Origin: Arcticibacter pallidicorallinus
GTDB lineage: Bacteria > Bacteroidota > Bacteroidia > Sphingobacteriales > Sphingobacteriaceae
DNA length: 64,000 nt
Assembly (NCBI RefSeq): GCF_003002875.1
Contig: NZ_PVTH01000001.1
Coordinates: 372,001-436,000, forward strand
Direction of reading: 5' to 3'
Shown one piece after another: positions 61,808 to 64,000 of this stretch. The notes under the pieces were generated by a model, which was not told the origin of the DNA, searched no databases, and worked only from the letters and a program-made list of their open reading frames with translations. Numbering within the stretch: position 1 is the first letter of the stretch; every line of letters starts with the position of its first letter. The position numbers and the translations under genes are program-made.

Positions 61808-62680
61808 TCAGCCGAAAAGATCAGTGCTGAGATACCTGTCGCCGCGGTCGCATGCAATAAAAACGATAACGCCGCTTTCAAGCGTCTCAGCCACTCTAAG
61901 CGCAGCGTGTGCAGCTCCGCCGGTACTCATTCCTGCAAAGATACCCTCGGTTCTGGCCAGCTTACGCGCCATGTCAGTCGCATCAGCCTGCGAAATATCC
62001 AGCACCTCATCAACGCGCGATGCATCAAATATCTTCGGCATATAAGCGGCAGGCCAGCGTCGGATCCCGGGGATAGACGATTCTTCCGTAGGCTGGCAAC
62101 CAACAATCCGAATCTCCGGATTTTGCTCTTTCAAAAACATGGAATTACCCATAATGCTTCCTGTGGTGCCCATCGCACTCACAAAGTGGGTGATCTTTCC
62201 CTCCGTATCCCGCCATATTTCCGGACCGGTAGTTTTGTAATGCGCCAGGTAATTATCCGGATTGGAGAACTGATTCATCAGGTAATAATCATCTCCCAGC
62301 CCCTTCTCCTCTGCATAATCCCTGCAGATTTCCATCGTTTCCATCAGCACCACTTTGGCGCCGAACGCCTCCATGGTCAGCGTCCGCTCCTTGCTGGAGC
62401 TCGCCGGCATAATCAGCTCAATCTCCAAGCCGAATAAACGCGCCATCATGGCCAGCGCGATACCCGTGTTCCCGCTTGTCGCTTCTATAAGCTTCATCCC
62501 GGGCTTGATATCCCCCCGCTCAAGCGCAGTCCGAATCATATTCAATGCTGCCCGGTCCTTTACACTTCCGGCAGGGTTATTACCCTCGAGCTTGGCATAT
62601 ATTTTTACATTTTTGTTCGGATTAAGCCTTGTAAGCTCCGCCATGGGCGTGTTCCCAACAAGATCGATTATTCCAGCCAT
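61808..62680 (-). CDS. cysM: O-acetylserine sulfhydrylase B (cysteine synthase)
   Basis: The 290-residue PLP enzyme has Lys41 in NPAGSVKDRA, the substrate loop EATSGNTG, and the CysM-type stretch SSIPGIRRWPAAYMP, which separates it from CysK. It makes cysteine from O-acetylserine and sulfide or thiosulfate. It is 6 bp downstream of cysE, which makes its substrate. Confidence 0.96.
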   Translation of the reverse strand: MAGIIDLVGNTPMAELTRLNPNKNVKIYAKLEGNNPAGSVKDRAALNMIRTALERGDIKPGMKLIEATSGNTGIALAMMARLFGLEIELIMPASSSKERTLTMEAFGAKVVLMETMEICRDYAEEKGLGDDYYLMNQFSNPDNYLAHYKTTGPEIWRDTEGKITHFVSAMGTTGSIMGNSMFLKEQNPEIRIVGCQPTEESSIPGIRRWPAAYMPKIFDASRVDEVLDISQADATDMARKLARTEGIFAGMSTGGAAHAALRVAETLESGVIVFIACDRGDRYLSTDLFG

Positions 62681-62686
62681 AACAAA

Positions 62687-63493
62687 TCAGCTTTTGCGTT
62701 CAACAACCTTAAACTGCGTCTCATGGTAAACTACCGAACCCGCAGGCACACTCTTAGTCAGCCAGACGTTCCCGCCTATGATGCTGTTTTCTCCAATAAC
62801 GGTGTCGCCACCCAGGATTGTCGCACCTGAGTAGATCACTACATGATCCTGTACCGTAGGATGACGCTTCTTAGACGCCATCGTTTTGTCCACACTTAAA
62901 GCGCCCAGCGTAACTCCCTGATATAGCTTAACATGACAGCCTATATGCGTCGTTTCACCAATAACAATACCGGTGCCGTGGTCGATATACAAATAGTCGC
63001 CAATCACCGCTCCAGGATGAATGTCAATACCCGTCTTGGAATGAGCGTATTCAGTAAGTATCCGTGGTAACAAGGGAACATCCAAGATAAACAGGGCATG
63101 CGCGATCCGGTAAAACGATATGGCATAAAAGCCAGGATAAGCCCGGATAATCTCAAATTCGCTCCTCGCAGCTGGGTCGCCCTGCAGAATGGAGCTGATA
63201 TCGGTATTCAGGGCACGGTACAGTTCAGGAACTTGTTCAAAAAACGCTTTAGCGCGCTGTTCGTTGTCGCATTCCTCACAGGCACGTGTTGAGTCCATGA
63301 TCTCTTTCAGTCGCGCCTCCAGCGACTGAATCTCCATCTCAATATCCCTCACAGAAAGGAAAAAACTCTTCGACTGTTCCGGAAATAAAAGGCGTATAAG
63401 GGCCAGAGCCCAGCCGGCAATCTCTTTATTGGACGGGACGGCCTCAATTTGCTGGTGCCTCTTGAAAATGTATTCGTAAAAGTCTTTATCCAT
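62687..63493 (-). CDS. cysE: Serine O-acetyltransferase
   Basis: ATG 63493 (MDKDFYEYIFKRH) is chosen; the longer frame overlaps the histidine kinase gene. This gives 268 residues: a helical N-terminal domain (about 1-165) with DISSILQGDPAA, then left-handed hexapeptide repeats with the acetyltransferase stretch DIHPGAVIGDYLYIDHGTG. It makes O-acetylserine, used by CysM encoded 6 bp downstream. The N-terminal part contains an extra charged helical stretch with a CEEC motif (near 70-76). The start overlaps the kinase stop by 8 bp. Confidence 0.94.
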   Translation of the reverse strand: MDKDFYEYIFKRHQQIEAVPSNKEIAGWALALIRLLFPEQSKSFFLSVRDIEMEIQSLEARLKEIMDSTRACEECDNEQRAKAFFEQVPELYRALNTDISSILQGDPAARSEFEIIRAYPGFYAISFYRIAHALFILDVPLLPRILTEYAHSKTGIDIHPGAVIGDYLYIDHGTGIVIGETTHIGCHVKLYQGVTLGALSVDKTMASKKRHPTVQDHVVIYSGATILGGDTVIGENSIIGGNVWLTKSVPAGSVVYHETQFKVVERKS

Positions 63494-64000
63494 TAATCGG
63501 CAAAATAAAAAAGAAAGTAGAGCCTTCTTGAGGTTTACTGTCGACGCCAAACTTTCCCATATGAGCTTTGATGATTTCGGCAGATATATACAAGCCAATA
63601 CCTAAGCCGCTGGCTGCATAATTTTTATCATCAACTCGATAGAAACGTTCGAATATACGGTCTTTTTGATGATCTGACAATCCAATTCCAAAGTCTTTTA
63701 CCGATATCTTTACCGAGTCGCCAATCACTTCCGTGCTCAGGATAATGTCTTTGTTTACGGGCGAATATTTTACCGAGTTGTTGATCAGATTCATGATTAC
63801 CTGTTCGAGTCGCTCCTGATTTCCCTCCAATATCACCTCCTCGCTATTTTCCACCGTGATATTATAGGTTGGATACATAAATCTCGCGTTGTCGGCACAT
63901 GAATGTATCAAGGTGTTCAGACTAAGAGAATACTTGCTGAAGGCAAGTTTGCCCGCCTGGATCTTACTTACGTCCAGAAGGTCATTAACCAGGTTAGCAA
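63486..64000 (-). CDS. Sensor histidine kinase, C-terminal part (N terminus outside the window)
   Basis: The frame is open to the window edge. The visible 170 residues begin with the end of the dimerisation domain (NLVNDLLDVSKIQAGKL) and contain the ATPase domain: N box (QVIMNLINNSVKYSP), G1 box (DFGIGLSD), F box (IFERFYRVD) and G2 box (GLGIGLYIS). It ends soon after, so there is no receiver domain at the C terminus. Sensor region, phosphorylated His and partner regulator are not visible. The gene overlaps cysE by 8 bp on the same strand. Confidence 0.93.
   Translation of the reverse strand, partial: ANLVNDLLDVSKIQAGKLAFSKYSLSLNTLIHSCADNARFMYPTYNITVENSEEVILEGNQERLEQVIMNLINNSVKYSPVNKDIILSTEVIGDSVKISVKDFGIGLSDHQKDRIFERFYRVDDKNYAASGLGIGLYISAEIIKAHMGKFGVDSKPQEGSTFFFILPING

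Noticed and set aside
61907-62437. Plus-strand open frame of 176 codons opposite cysM
   Set aside because: Antisense shadow of cysM; no start context and no motifs.

Overview
The window is chromosomal DNA of a member of the Bacteroidota, most likely Sphingobacteriia (a Pedobacter-like organism). The signs are a SusC/SusD pair, promoters of the TAnnTTTG type in front of many genes, a dcw cluster in the order typical of the phylum, Bacteroidota-type small proteins (histone H1-like, FtsL-like), and mostly absent Shine-Dalgarno sequences. The genus cannot be fixed from the sequence alone. No tRNA, rRNA, CRISPR array, prophage or insertion sequence was seen.

Left part (1-18.8 kb): accessory carbohydrate and secreted functions. 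A truncated GH2 glycosidase and an L-rhamnose mutarotase lie on the plus strand. A minus-strand pectin-type utilisation locus (SusC, SusD, a beta-helix surface lipoprotein, a PL1 pectate lyase) ends at 10.8 kb. Between them are an M1 peptidase, a metallophosphoesterase, a secreted trypsin-like protease, a DUF3298 lipoprotein, a cytochrome c/sugar dehydrogenase fusion, an aldo/keto reductase and a diheme cytochrome c. Rhamnose mutarotase, aldose-type reductase and pectate lyase together suggest use of rhamnose-containing pectin (inference).

Middle left (19-27.4 kb): topoisomerase III followed by three small unrecognised proteins, a tiny secreted protein, a DbpA-like RNA helicase, a hydrophilic small protein, and a GAPDH paralogue next to phosphoglycerate kinase. 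A strong terminator follows pgk. After it comes an unusual 11-bp-period repeat field and then a three-box MraZ operator.

Division and cell-wall cluster (27.9-43.6 kb): mraZ-rsmH-ftsL-ftsI-murE-mraY-murD-ftsW-murG-murC-ftsQ-ftsA-ftsZ. All genes are co-directional and most overlap or are a few bases apart. The cluster makes lipid II, flips and polymerises it at the septum, and builds the Z ring. It ends in a terminator after ftsZ.

Right part (43.7-64 kb): housekeeping genes in short units. These are an alpha-oxoamine synthase, a histone H1-like protein, dapA, ligA with an AcpH-like gene, tyrS, a LuxE-like synthetase, GH31 alpha-glucosidase with glycogen branching enzyme, and a pfkA/BadF-type kinase/gapA operon. 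They are followed by a Nudix-derived regulator, a second BadF-type kinase, threonine aldolase, and cysE-cysM behind a histidine kinase cut by the window end.

I found no clear undescribed defence or mobile system. The points most worth a second look are the 11-bp repeat field before mraZ, a 31-codon leader ORF overlapping topB, the BadF-family protein with a destroyed phosphate-binding loop inside the glycolytic operon, the catalytically dead Nudix regulator beside it, paired DnaA-box-like sequences between ftsA and ftsZ, and a long hairpin inside the pectin operon.
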